From positions 1-38,177 of the forward strand of contig CAKOWE010000011.1 of NCBI GenBank assembly GCA_934122235.1: a DNA stretch of 38,177 bases. Reading direction: 5' to 3'. Source of the DNA: an uncultured Clostridia bacterium (GTDB lineage Bacteria > Bacillota > Clostridia > TANB77 > CAG-508). The translations under genes and the position numbers were made by a program. Positions 27,755 to 35,766 of this stretch are shown here, in pieces. The stretch's first letter is position 1, and each line of letters begins with the position of its first letter. The notes beneath the pieces were generated by a model. That model was not told the DNA's origin and ran no database searches. It was given only the letters and a program-made list of their open reading frames with translations.

Positions 27755-28447
27755 TTATTCTTTACGTGGATCTATTACTTTAACAGCTTCATCAAATCTT
27801 CCATATTTTCCTGATGCTTTTTCTATTGCTTCTAATGGTTCAATTCCTTTTTTGATGTTTTCCATCATTTTTCCTAAGTTTACATATTTGTAACCTATTA
27901 TTTGGTTATCTTTATCTAATCCTATATCTGTTATGTATCCTTCAGCCAATTCTAAGTATCTTGGTCCTTTAGATAATGTTGAGTATATTGTTCCAACTTG
28001 GCTTCTTGTTCCTTTTCCTAAATCTTCAAGTCCTGCTCCGATTGGAAGTCCTCCCTCAGAAAAAGCTGATTGTGTTCTTCCATATACTATTTGTAAAAAT
28101 AATTCTCTCATAGCTGTGTTTATAGCATCACAAACTAAGTCTGTATTTAATGCTTCTAATATTGTTTTTCCAACTAATATTTCTCCTGCCATAGCTGCTG
28201 AATGTGTCATTCCAGAACATCCAACTGTTTCAACTAATGCTTCTTGAATAATTCCTTCTTTTACGTTTAATGTTAATTTGCAAGCTCCTTGTTGTGGTGC
28301 ACACCACCCAATACCATGTGTTAATCCTGAAATATCTTTAATTTCTTTAGACTTAACCCATTTTCCTTCTTCTGGAATTGGCGCTGGTCCATGGTCTACT
28401 CCCTTTGCTACTGGGCACATTTCTTCTACTTCTTTTGAATAAATCAT
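27755..28447 (-). CDS. NifU-like iron-sulfur scaffold-type protein
   Basis: 230 residues. The start at 28447 is chosen because AAAGGAG lies nine bases upstream; an ATG six codons earlier overlaps that site and has none. It contains the NifU/IscU N-terminal fold with possible cluster cysteines in GWCAPQQGACK near 50-58 and VGCSGMTHSAAMAGE near 75. Its N-terminal segment EMCPVAKGVDHGPAPIPE is typical of the version paired with GGGtGRT proteins. It comes 91 bases after gpmI on the same strand without a clear terminator, so it may belong to the glycolytic transcript. Function inferred from fold only. Confidence 0.88.
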   Translation of the reverse strand: MIYSKEVEEMCPVAKGVDHGPAPIPEEGKWVKSKEIKDISGLTHGIGWCAPQQGACKLTLNVKEGIIQEALVETVGCSGMTHSAAMAGEILVGKTILEALNTDLVCDAINTAMRELFLQIVYGRTQSAFSEGGLPIGAGLEDLGKGTRSQVGTIYSTLSKGPRYLELAEGYITDIGLDKDNQIIGYKYVNLGKMMENIKKGIEPLEAIEKASGKYGRFDEAVKVIDPRKE

Positions 28448-28538
28448 TTTTATTGCTCCTTTCATTTTAGAGAATTAAATAAATACTTATTTTTTCTCTT
28501 AGTTTTTAGCATATATAATTATTATAATATTAAAAACT

Positions 28539-30065
28539 TTATTTTATTAACAAACTTTCTCCTGTCATTTCTTGTGGTTTTTCTAATCCCATTAAATCTA
28601 GTAATGTTGGTGCTAAATCTGCAAGTTTTCCTGTTCTCAATTTATAATCCTTACCAACTAATATTAATGGTACTGGATTTGTTGTATGTGCCGTATGTGG
28701 TTCTCCTGTTGTATAGTCAATCATTTGCTCTAAATTACCATGATCTGCTGTAATTAATAATGTTCCTTGTTTTTCTTCTATTGCTTCTACAACTCTTGCT
28801 ACACATGCATCTATTGTTTCTAAAGCTTTAACAGCAGCATCAAAATTTCCTGTATGTCCAACCATATCTGGATTAGCATAGTTTAATATTATGCAATCAT
28901 ATTTTTCTTGCATTATTGCATCTACTACTTTATCTGTAACTTCTATAGCACTCATTTCTGGTTTTAAATCATATGTTTCTACTTTTGGTGATGGTACAAG
29001 AATTCTATCTTCTCCTGGATATTGTTTTTCTTCTCCTCCATTAAAGAAAAATGTAACATGTGCATATTTTTCTGTTTCAGCAATTCTTAATTGTGTTAAT
29101 CCTAAATTACTTATATATTCTCCAAATGTATTTTTTATTTCATCCTTTTTAAATGCAATATTAACATTTGGTAATGTTTCATCATAATTAGTAAAACATA
29201 CATAATATAAATTAAAGAAATTTCTTTCAAAGCCATCAAAATCTTTATCAACAAGTGTTCTTGTTATTTCTCTTGCTCTATCAGGTCTAAAGTTAAAAAA
29301 TATAACAGAATCATTTTCTTTAATTGTAGCTATTGGTTCTTCTCCATTGCAAATTACTGTTGGTACAACAAATTCATCAAATACTTCTTTTTGGTAAGAA
29401 TCTTCTATTGCTTTTATTGCACTTCCAGCTTTTTCTCCTGTTCCATCTACTAAAGCTCTATATGCTTTTTCTATTCTTTCCCATCTCTTATCTCTATCCA
29501 TAGCATAAAATCTACCCATTATACTTGCAATTTTTCCAACACCTTTTTCTGCCATTTTCTTTTCTAATTCTGCAATATACATCTCTGCTGATGCTGGTGG
29601 TGTATCTCTACCATCTAAGAAACAATGTACATACACATCTTCAAAATCTTTTCTCTTAGCAAGTTCTAATAAAGCATATAGATGACGTATATGACTATGA
29701 ACTCCTCCGTCAGACAATAATCCCATTATGTGTAATTTAGAATTATGTTTTTTGCAATTATCTATAGCATTTACAAGTTCTGGAATACTAAAGAAATCGC
29801 CATCTTCTATTGATTTTGTAATTCTTGTTAATTCTTGATACACTACTCTTCCTGCGCCAATATTTGTATGACCTACTTCTGAATTTCCCATTTGACCTTC
29901 AGGTAATCCAACATCTAATCCACTTGTGTGTATTTGAGTATTTGGGTTTTGCTTTATTAATTTATCTAAAGTAGGTGTGTTTGCTGCTTTTACAGCATTT
30001 CCATTTGGATTTTCGTTTATTCCATATCCGTCTAAAATCATTAACATTGTAACTTTTTTGTTCAT
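28539..30065 (-). CDS. gpmI: Phosphoglycerate mutase, cofactor-independent
   Basis: 508 residues from the ATG at 30065, chosen for its AGAGAG site at the right distance; upstream in-frame ATGs are too close or unsupported. It interconverts 3- and 2-phosphoglycerate using two Mn2+ ions. Visible: MILDGYG (metal Asp), catalytic Ser62 in GQMGNSEVGHTNIGAG, HSHIRH, DGRDTPP, FFNFRPDR, NYANPDMVGHTG and ITADHGN. Length matches Bacillus GpmI (about 510). Last glycolytic gene of the gap-pgk-tpiA-gpmI cluster; enolase is not in the window. Confidence 0.97.
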   Translation of the reverse strand: MNKKVTMLMILDGYGINENPNGNAVKAANTPTLDKLIKQNPNTQIHTSGLDVGLPEGQMGNSEVGHTNIGAGRVVYQELTRITKSIEDGDFFSIPELVNAIDNCKKHNSKLHIMGLLSDGGVHSHIRHLYALLELAKRKDFEDVYVHCFLDGRDTPPASAEMYIAELEKKMAEKGVGKIASIMGRFYAMDRDKRWERIEKAYRALVDGTGEKAGSAIKAIEDSYQKEVFDEFVVPTVICNGEEPIATIKENDSVIFFNFRPDRAREITRTLVDKDFDGFERNFFNLYYVCFTNYDETLPNVNIAFKKDEIKNTFGEYISNLGLTQLRIAETEKYAHVTFFFNGGEEKQYPGEDRILVPSPKVETYDLKPEMSAIEVTDKVVDAIMQEKYDCIILNYANPDMVGHTGNFDAAVKALETIDACVARVVEAIEEKQGTLLITADHGNLEQMIDYTTGEPHTAHTTNPVPLILVGKDYKLRTGKLADLAPTLLDLMGLEKPQEMTGESLLIK

Positions 30066-30153
30066 ATTCATTCTCTCTTTCTTTTTGTATATTATTTGCA
30101 TGTATTATGTATGTCCTGGTACGTTGTTAAACATACCTATATGCATTTACAAA

Positions 30154-30906
30154 TTATTTATTATAATTTACAATTTTTGCAAACTCTTCTGCATCTAAAC
30201 TTGCTCCTCCTACAAGTCCTCCATCTATGTCAGTCATTTCGAACAAATCTTTTGCATTAGAAGATTTTACACTTCCTCCGTACTGTATTATAACTCTATC
30301 AGCTACTTGTTGTCCATATATTTCGACAATTTTTTCTCTTATCCATTTTATACTTTCGTTTGCATCTTCTTTTGTAGCTGTTTTTCCTGTTCCTATTGCC
30401 CATATTGGTTCATAAGCTATAATTATATTATCTAAATTTTCTGGTGCTATACCTTGTAAAGCAAGTTCAGTTTGTTTAGTTATTATATCTTTTGCAATTC
30501 CAGATTCTCTTTGTTCTAGAGATTCTCCAACACATACTATTGGCTTTAAATTATATGATAATGCTGATTTTATTTTTTTATTTACTGTTTCATCTGTTTC
30601 TGCAAAATAAGCTCTTCTTTCTGAGTGGCCTATTATAACATATTCCACTCTCATTTTGCTCAACATTTCACCAGATATTTCTCCTGTATATGCACCTTTT
30701 TCTTCCCAATGCATATTTTGCGCACCTACTTTTATATTTGTTCCTTGTGTTTGTAATAATACATAAAACAAATCTACATATGGTACACATACTATAACTT
30801 CATTGTTTGTATCTTTAACAAGTGGTGTTAATTTTTCGATTAACTCAATTGCTTCATTTGGAAGTTTATTCATTTTCCAATTTCCTGCTATTACTTTTCT
30901 TCTCAT
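30154..30906 (-). CDS. tpiA: Triosephosphate isomerase
   Basis: 250 residues from the ATG at 30906, supported by AGAAAGGA and by the family start RRKVIAGNWKMN; a longer reading from 30963 adds 19 residues foreign to the family. Catalytic Lys (NWK), His (IGHSERR) and Glu (AYEPIWAIGTG) are all present, with the phosphate-binding GGSV and GLVGGASL near the C-terminus. Interconverts dihydroxyacetone phosphate and glyceraldehyde 3-phosphate. It lies 71 bases after pgk and 88 before gpmI. Confidence 0.97.
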   Translation of the reverse strand: MRRKVIAGNWKMNKLPNEAIELIEKLTPLVKDTNNEVIVCVPYVDLFYVLLQTQGTNIKVGAQNMHWEEKGAYTGEISGEMLSKMRVEYVIIGHSERRAYFAETDETVNKKIKSALSYNLKPIVCVGESLEQRESGIAKDIITKQTELALQGIAPENLDNIIIAYEPIWAIGTGKTATKEDANESIKWIREKIVEIYGQQVADRVIIQYGGSVKSSNAKDLFEMTDIDGGLVGGASLDAEEFAKIVNYNK

Positions 30907-30977
30907 AATATCAATCCTTTCTAAGGTATTGTTATGTATAGTGGCAATATAATTATTCACCACTACATCAAAATCTA

Positions 30978-32165
30978 TTATTTATCTTGTAAACACTCAA
31001 TTCCTGGTAACGTTTTTCCTTCTAAAAATTCTAGTGATGCTCCACCACCAGTAGATATATGTGTCATTTTATCTGCTAATCCTAATTTTTCTATTGCTGC
31101 TGCAGAATCTCCTCCGCCAATAATAGTTACTGCATCTATATTTCCTAATTCTGTTGCTATTTCTTTTGTTCCTATCTCATATTTTGAAAATTCGCATACT
31201 CCCAAAGGTCCATTCCACATTACAGTTTTAGCACTTTTTAGTATATCTTTAAACTTAGATATAGTATCTGGTCCAATATCTAATCCTTCCCAACCATCTG
31301 GTACATCTTGTGAATGTACTATTTTGTTTTCTGTATCATTAGAATATTCTGTAGTTACATTAGAATCTATTGGCAATACTATTTCAACGCCTTTTTTCTC
31401 TGCTTTTTCTAATAATTCTCTAGCTAAATCCAATTTATCTTCTTCACATATTGATTTTCCAATTTTATGTCCTTGAGCTTTTAAGAATGTAAATGCCATT
31501 CCACCACCAATTAGTAATTTATCAACTTTTTCTATTAGGTTTTCTATAACAGCAATTTTATCAGAAACCTTTGCTCCACCTAATATTGCTATAAAAGGTC
31601 TTTCTGGATTTTTTAACGCATCGCCTAAAAATTTTATTTCTTTTTCTATCAAAAATCCTGAAACTGCTGGTAAAAATTCTGCTACACCTGCTGTTGAACT
31701 ATGCGCTCTGTGTGCAGTTCCAAATGCATCATTAACATATATATCTGCTAAACTTGCTAATTCTTTAGAAAATTCTCTATCATTTTTTTCTTCTCTCGCA
31801 TCAAATCTAACATTCTCTAGCAATACAACATCTCCAGATTTCATATCAGAAACAAGTTTTTTTGCACTATCACCAATTATATCATTAGCTAATTTTACTT
31901 CTTTTCCTAATAAATTGCTTAATTCTTCTGCAACAATTTTTAATGAATATTTTTCATTAACTTCTCCCTTTGGTCTTCCTAAATGTGAGCAAAGTATTAC
32001 TTTTGCATTATTATCTATTAAATATTGTATTGTAGGTAATGCTCCTTTTATCCTTCTGTTATCAGTAATTTTGCCAGTTTCTATATCTTGTGGCACATTA
32101 AAATCACATCTAACTAATACTTTTTTATCCTTAACATCTATATCTCTAATTGTCTTTTTTGCCAT
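30978..32165 (-). CDS. pgk: Phosphoglycerate kinase
   Basis: 395 residues, normal bacterial length. Substrate-site RCDFNVP near 19-25, HLGRPKG near 60, the hinge region, the nucleotide-site GGAKVSDKI and the C-terminal GGGDSAAAIEKLG with STGGGASLE are intact. Transfers the acyl phosphate of 1,3-bisphosphoglycerate to ADP. The start has AGGAGG. A 144-base gap to gap holds two inverted repeats, which may separate expression of the two genes. Confidence 0.97.
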   Translation of the reverse strand: MAKKTIRDIDVKDKKVLVRCDFNVPQDIETGKITDNRRIKGALPTIQYLIDNNAKVILCSHLGRPKGEVNEKYSLKIVAEELSNLLGKEVKLANDIIGDSAKKLVSDMKSGDVVLLENVRFDAREEKNDREFSKELASLADIYVNDAFGTAHRAHSSTAGVAEFLPAVSGFLIEKEIKFLGDALKNPERPFIAILGGAKVSDKIAVIENLIEKVDKLLIGGGMAFTFLKAQGHKIGKSICEEDKLDLARELLEKAEKKGVEIVLPIDSNVTTEYSNDTENKIVHSQDVPDGWEGLDIGPDTISKFKDILKSAKTVMWNGPLGVCEFSKYEIGTKEIATELGNIDAVTIIGGGDSAAAIEKLGLADKMTHISTGGGASLEFLEGKTLPGIECLQDK

Positions 32166-32187
32166 AAGTTTTCCTCCTATTTATTAA

Positions 32188-32208
32188 AGGAACGAAAAAC
32201 TCGTTCCT
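32188..32208 (-). repeat. Hairpin just before the pgk ribosome site
   Basis: AGGAACGA / TCGTTCCT with a five-base loop, about ten bases upstream of the pgk AGGAGG. The T run after it on the minus strand is only TTTAAT, so it is a weak terminator or an mRNA processing/stability hairpin. Confidence 0.55.
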
Positions 32209-32223
32209 ATAAATTAAATATAT

Positions 32224-32301
32224 TTACAAAACATAATAATATTAAATTTTAATTCTTATTTTAAAGATACCACATTGTTTTTATATTACTATGTTTTGTA
32301 A
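32224..32301 (-). repeat. Long-range inverted repeat between gap and pgk
   Basis: TTACAAAACATA (32224-32235) pairs with TATGTTTTGTAA (32290-32301), extended by TAATA/TATTA after one mismatch: 17 of 18 pairs around a 42-base loop. It starts nine bases after the gap stop. Confidence 0.6.
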
Positions 32302-32309
32302 CGCAAAAT

Positions 32310-33314
32310 TTATCCTCTTGTAGATATATATCTTGCTAAATCTACTAATTTATTTGAATATCCCCATTCATTGTCATACCAAGCTACTAATTTAACAAAA
32401 GTATCTGTTAAAGCAATTCCTGCTTTTGCATCAAATATTGATGTATGATTGTCATGAATGAAGTCTGAAGATACAACATCTTCATCAACATATTCAACTA
32501 TGCCTTTTAGTTCATTTTCTGATGCTTTCTTAACAGCTGCACATATTTCTTCATATGTTGCTGGTTTTTCTAAATTACATGTTAAATCAACAACAGAAAC
32601 ATCTATTGTTGGAACTCTAAATGCCATACCTGTTAATTTTCCGTTTAACTCTGGTATTACTTTCCCTACAGCTTTTGCAGCACCTGTTGATGATGGTATT
32701 ATGTTTGCAGAAGCTGCACGTCCGCCTCTCCAATCTTTTTTAGAAGCTCCATCTACTGTTTTCTGTGTTGCAGTTGTTGAGTGAACTGTTGTCATTAATC
32801 CATCTTTTATTCCAAAGTTGTCGTTTATAATTTTTGCAAGTGGTGCTAAACAGTTTGTTGTGCATGATGCATTAGATATTATATTCATACTTGGATCATA
32901 TTTATCGTTATTAACTCCCATAACAAACATTGGAGCATCTTTTGATGGTGCACTTATAATTACTTTTTTTGCTCCACCCTCTAAATGTGCGTTAGCTTTT
33001 TCTATAGTTGTAAATACTCCTGAACATTCTAAAACATAATCAACACCATTTTCTCCCCAAGGAATATTTTTGGGATCCATTTCGTTATATACTTTTATTT
33101 CTTTTCCGTTAACTATTAATTTACCTTCTTCGCTTCTTACTTCTCCATTAAATCTACCATGAACTGTATCATATTTTACCATATAAGCCATGTAATCAGC
33201 TGTTATAAATGGATCATTTATCGCAATAATTTCTACATCTCCCTTCTCTAGAGCTGCTTGAAATGTTAAATTTCCTATTCTTCCAAATCCGTTAATTCCT
33301 ACTCTTATTGACAT
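32310..33314 (-). CDS. gap: Glyceraldehyde-3-phosphate dehydrogenase
   Basis: 334 residues, type I. NAD-binding VGINGFGRIGN at the start, catalytic Cys151 in SNASCTTNCLAPLAK, TTVHSTTATQK with the catalytic His, RGGRAAS and WYDNEWGYS at the C-terminus. Oxidises and phosphorylates glyceraldehyde 3-phosphate with NAD+ to 1,3-bisphosphoglycerate. First gene of the glycolytic cluster, with GGAGG before the ATG and a promoter overlapping the upstream gene's terminator. A palindrome sits in its leader. Confidence 0.97.
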   Translation of the reverse strand: MSIRVGINGFGRIGNLTFQAALEKGDVEIIAINDPFITADYMAYMVKYDTVHGRFNGEVRSEEGKLIVNGKEIKVYNEMDPKNIPWGENGVDYVLECSGVFTTIEKANAHLEGGAKKVIISAPSKDAPMFVMGVNNDKYDPSMNIISNASCTTNCLAPLAKIINDNFGIKDGLMTTVHSTTATQKTVDGASKKDWRGGRAASANIIPSSTGAAKAVGKVIPELNGKLTGMAFRVPTIDVSVVDLTCNLEKPATYEEICAAVKKASENELKGIVEYVDEDVVSSDFIHDNHTSIFDAKAGIALTDTFVKLVAWYDNEWGYSNKLVDLARYISTRG

Positions 33315-33330
33315 TTTTATCCTCCATTCT

Positions 33331-33346
33331 GATACATATTTGTATC
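33331..33346 (-). promoter_or_regulatory. Palindrome in the gap leader
   Basis: GATACA-AATA-TGTATC, just upstream of the GGAGG and about 25 bases after the predicted transcription start. Either an operator for a glycolytic repressor or a 5' mRNA hairpin; it does not match a catabolite-responsive element. Confidence 0.4.
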
Positions 33347-33376
33347 TTTGTATATTAGTCTTTTCCAGACATTGCT

Positions 33377-33405
33377 ATTTTATACCAAAAAAGAATACTT
33401 GGCAA
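33377..33405 (-). promoter_or_regulatory. Predicted gap promoter inside a terminator stem
   Basis: TTGCCA (33405-33400), 17 bases, TAAAAT (33382-33377). The -35 box is formed by the loop and descending arm of the terminator hairpin of the gene upstream. Confidence 0.55.
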
Positions 33406-33415
33406 GTATTCTTTT
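33383..33415 (-). terminator. Terminator of the Asn-rich gene
   Basis: Perfect 12-base stem AAAAGAATACTT / AAGTATTCTTTT with a three-base loop, followed by T's on the minus strand, 18 bases after the stop of the Asn-rich gene. Confidence 0.85.
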
Positions 33416-33433
33416 AAATTATTTATATTATCT

Positions 33434-34189
33434 TTATTTTCCAAATGAAAAGAAATTTTGTAATCTATTCCATACATTTTTATTTTCTTGTGTTGGTTGT
33501 TGAACAGAATATGTTATTTTTGCATCTGATCTAAAAAAGTTTCTTACTTTAGTCCAAAATCCAATCTTTGCTGGTAAATTTCCTTGTGTTAATTTAAATT
33601 CTGTTCCTATTTCGTTGTTTATTTTATTTACATTATTTACTATATTATTGTTTATTCCATTAACTGTATTTACATTGTTACCATTTAAAAAGTCTCCGTT
33701 TTTTTTAACAACATTATATACATTATTTGCCATTTCTTGAGTATTTAAATTACCAAGTTCATCATATATACCATTTACATTAGTATTTTCTTGTTCAACT
33801 TCATTAACCTCATTTGCATTTGTTAAATTTACATTTAAATTTTGCTCATTATTTGGATTAAGGTTTGTATATAATACTCCGTTATTTGTATTTTCTAAGT
33901 TTATACTTATATTTTCAAAATTTGCCCCATATATATTATTTGATTGTAAATCATTATTTTCATTATTATTTATGTTTTGTGCAATATTTGTATATAATAA
34001 TTGTCCATTTGCTACAGAATCCCAATCCAATACTGTTCCTTGTTCTATGTTATCTGCATTTTGTTTATTACTTCCATCTTCAAAATATTGTGATATTAAA
34101 TCGCTAAATGCATTTTCAATATTATTATTTATTGTTGTATTATTGTTTAAATTTGCTTCTAATTCATTTTCATTTGTTTCATTGTTCAT
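33434..34189 (-). CDS. Asparagine-rich low-complexity protein
   Basis: 251 residues, about 69 of them Asn (27%). No family, signal peptide or membrane helix recognised. The first 195 residues are low-complexity Asn/Glu/Leu/Val with short echoes (NGQLLYTNIAQN, NGVLYTNLNPN). The last 50 are different: basic, aromatic and less Asn-rich, with two copies of one motif, WTKVRNFF (212-219) and WNRLQNFF (240-247), likely amphipathic helices that bind a membrane or partner. Strong promoter, AAGGAGG site and terminator argue it is a real single gene. It sits between murE and gap. Function unknown. Confidence 0.75.
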   Translation of the reverse strand: MNNETNENELEANLNNNTTINNNIENAFSDLISQYFEDGSNKQNADNIEQGTVLDWDSVANGQLLYTNIAQNINNNENNDLQSNNIYGANFENISINLENTNNGVLYTNLNPNNEQNLNVNLTNANEVNEVEQENTNVNGIYDELGNLNTQEMANNVYNVVKKNGDFLNGNNVNTVNGINNNIVNNVNKINNEIGTEFKLTQGNLPAKIGFWTKVRNFFRSDAKITYSVQQPTQENKNVWNRLQNFFSFGK

Positions 34190-34232
34190 TTATATATTCC
34201 TCCTTAGTATATGTGTTAATCCACTACATATT

Positions 34233-34261
34233 AATATATACGATTACTCTTAATTTGACAA
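34233..34261 (-). promoter_or_regulatory. Promoter of the Asn-rich gene
   Basis: TTGTCA (34261-34256), 17 bases, TATATT (34238-34233), beginning right after the murE stop. No separate murE terminator is visible. Confidence 0.7.
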
Positions 34262-34269
34262 TATATTTT

Positions 34270-35730
34270 TTAAATTTTTAACATTCTTTTTGCAATTGCT
34301 AAATCTGACTCATATTTTTCGGAAACACCATTTATTTTTTGATATTCTTCTTCTCCTTTTCCTACTAGTACAACAACATCTCCACTTTTAGCATTAGATA
34401 TTGCCTTTTCTACTGCACTTTTTCTATCTGTTATTATTTCATATTTATTTTTATCATTTATATATAACGCTATATCTTTACAAATATCTTCTGGATTTTC
34501 AAACTGTGGATCTACAGATGTTAAATATATATAATCTGAATTACCTCCAACTATTGTTCCAAACTCTCCTCTTCTATTAAAAGCTTTTCCTCCAACACAT
34601 CCACCAACAGATATAATTCTGCGGTTTGGATAATCTAATTTTAATGATTCATACAATTTTGTATAACTCAATTTATTATGTGCATAATCTACTATTACTG
34701 TTATTCCATTTTTCTCAAATACATTCATTCTACCTTTTACAACTGTTTTTAGCAATCCTTTTTTTATGCTTTCATCATCTACATTTAATTGCTTTGCTAG
34801 AGTAATGGCAACTAACGCATTTTCTATATTAAATCTTCCTGGAATGTTTATTTCAAAACTTTGAGTATAATTATCTTTTTTACTTATTACATCAAATTTA
34901 AAACCTAATTTAGTTTTTATAACATTAGTATAATAATAATCTGCCGTCTCATCTGTTCCATATGTTATAACCTGTTTATCTTTGCACTCACTATATATAA
35001 CATTAAAATAATCTGTATTTTTATTTAGTATTACCCTTTTTGAATTTTTTACTAATTGTATTTTGCAATGCAAATAATCTTCAAAATTAGGATGTTCTCT
35101 CGCACTTATATGGTCTTCTCCTATATTTAAAAATATTCCATTTTTAAATTCAACACCATATACTCTATCTTTTTTGTAACCTTGTGAACTTACTTCCATT
35201 GTTAAATACTTACAACCACTTTGTTTTGCCTCATAAAACAATCTGTGTAAATCTACAGCCTCCGGAGTTGTAAGTTGTGACAATTCGTCTGTTACGCCTG
35301 TATAAGTATTTATTGTTGAAATTATTGCAGTTCTTGATTTGGTATATTCATCTAATATATTTTGTACAAAACAAGTTACGGTTGTTTTTCCTTTTGTACC
35401 TGTTATCCCAATAGTTACTAAATCTCTAAATGCATAACCATAAAATTCTGCTGCTATAATAGCCATAGCTTTTTGTATATCTGAAACAATTATATACTGT
35501 AAATTAACATCATATTTTTCCTCAGATACATATATAACAGCACCTTTTTCTATTGCTTGTTCTAGGTACTCTGTTTTGTAATGTTCTCCTTTGCAAAAAA
35601 ACATTGTATTGTTTTTTATCTTTCTAGAATCATATGATATAAACTCTATTTTTGTTTCTTCATTGCAATTTGTTTTTTTTAAAATATTTTTTTCTTTTAA
35701 TTTTTTTATAATCTGTTCTAATGTTACCAT
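34270..35730 (-). CDS. murE: MurE-type Mur ligase, unusual specificity loop
   Basis: 486 residues with the three-domain layout of Mur ligases: an N-terminal UDP-sugar domain (VTLEQ...ISYDSRKIK), ATP P-loop GITGTKGKTT at 108-117, a Lys in HCKIQLV (about 223, the carbamylated position) and the C-terminal domain with VIVDYAHNK and a VSVGGCVGGK-like stretch. It adds the third amino acid to UDP-MurNAc-L-Ala-D-Glu. The specificity loop reads VDPQFENP (406-413), not the DNPR of diaminopimelate enzymes nor the DNPA of lysine enzymes, so the added residue cannot be inferred. A MurE paralogue with another role is possible. It follows mtaB by 36 bases, with AAAGGAG at the start. Confidence 0.85.
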   Translation of the reverse strand: MVTLEQIIKKLKEKNILKKTNCNEETKIEFISYDSRKIKNNTMFFCKGEHYKTEYLEQAIEKGAVIYVSEEKYDVNLQYIIVSDIQKAMAIIAAEFYGYAFRDLVTIGITGTKGKTTVTCFVQNILDEYTKSRTAIISTINTYTGVTDELSQLTTPEAVDLHRLFYEAKQSGCKYLTMEVSSQGYKKDRVYGVEFKNGIFLNIGEDHISAREHPNFEDYLHCKIQLVKNSKRVILNKNTDYFNVIYSECKDKQVITYGTDETADYYYTNVIKTKLGFKFDVISKKDNYTQSFEINIPGRFNIENALVAITLAKQLNVDDESIKKGLLKTVVKGRMNVFEKNGITVIVDYAHNKLSYTKLYESLKLDYPNRRIISVGGCVGGKAFNRRGEFGTIVGGNSDYIYLTSVDPQFENPEDICKDIALYINDKNKYEIITDRKSAVEKAISNAKSGDVVVLVGKGEEEYQKINGVSEKYESDLAIAKRMLKI

Positions 35731-35766
35731 TTTAAAATCTCCTTTAAAATTATTAGAGTGCTAACT

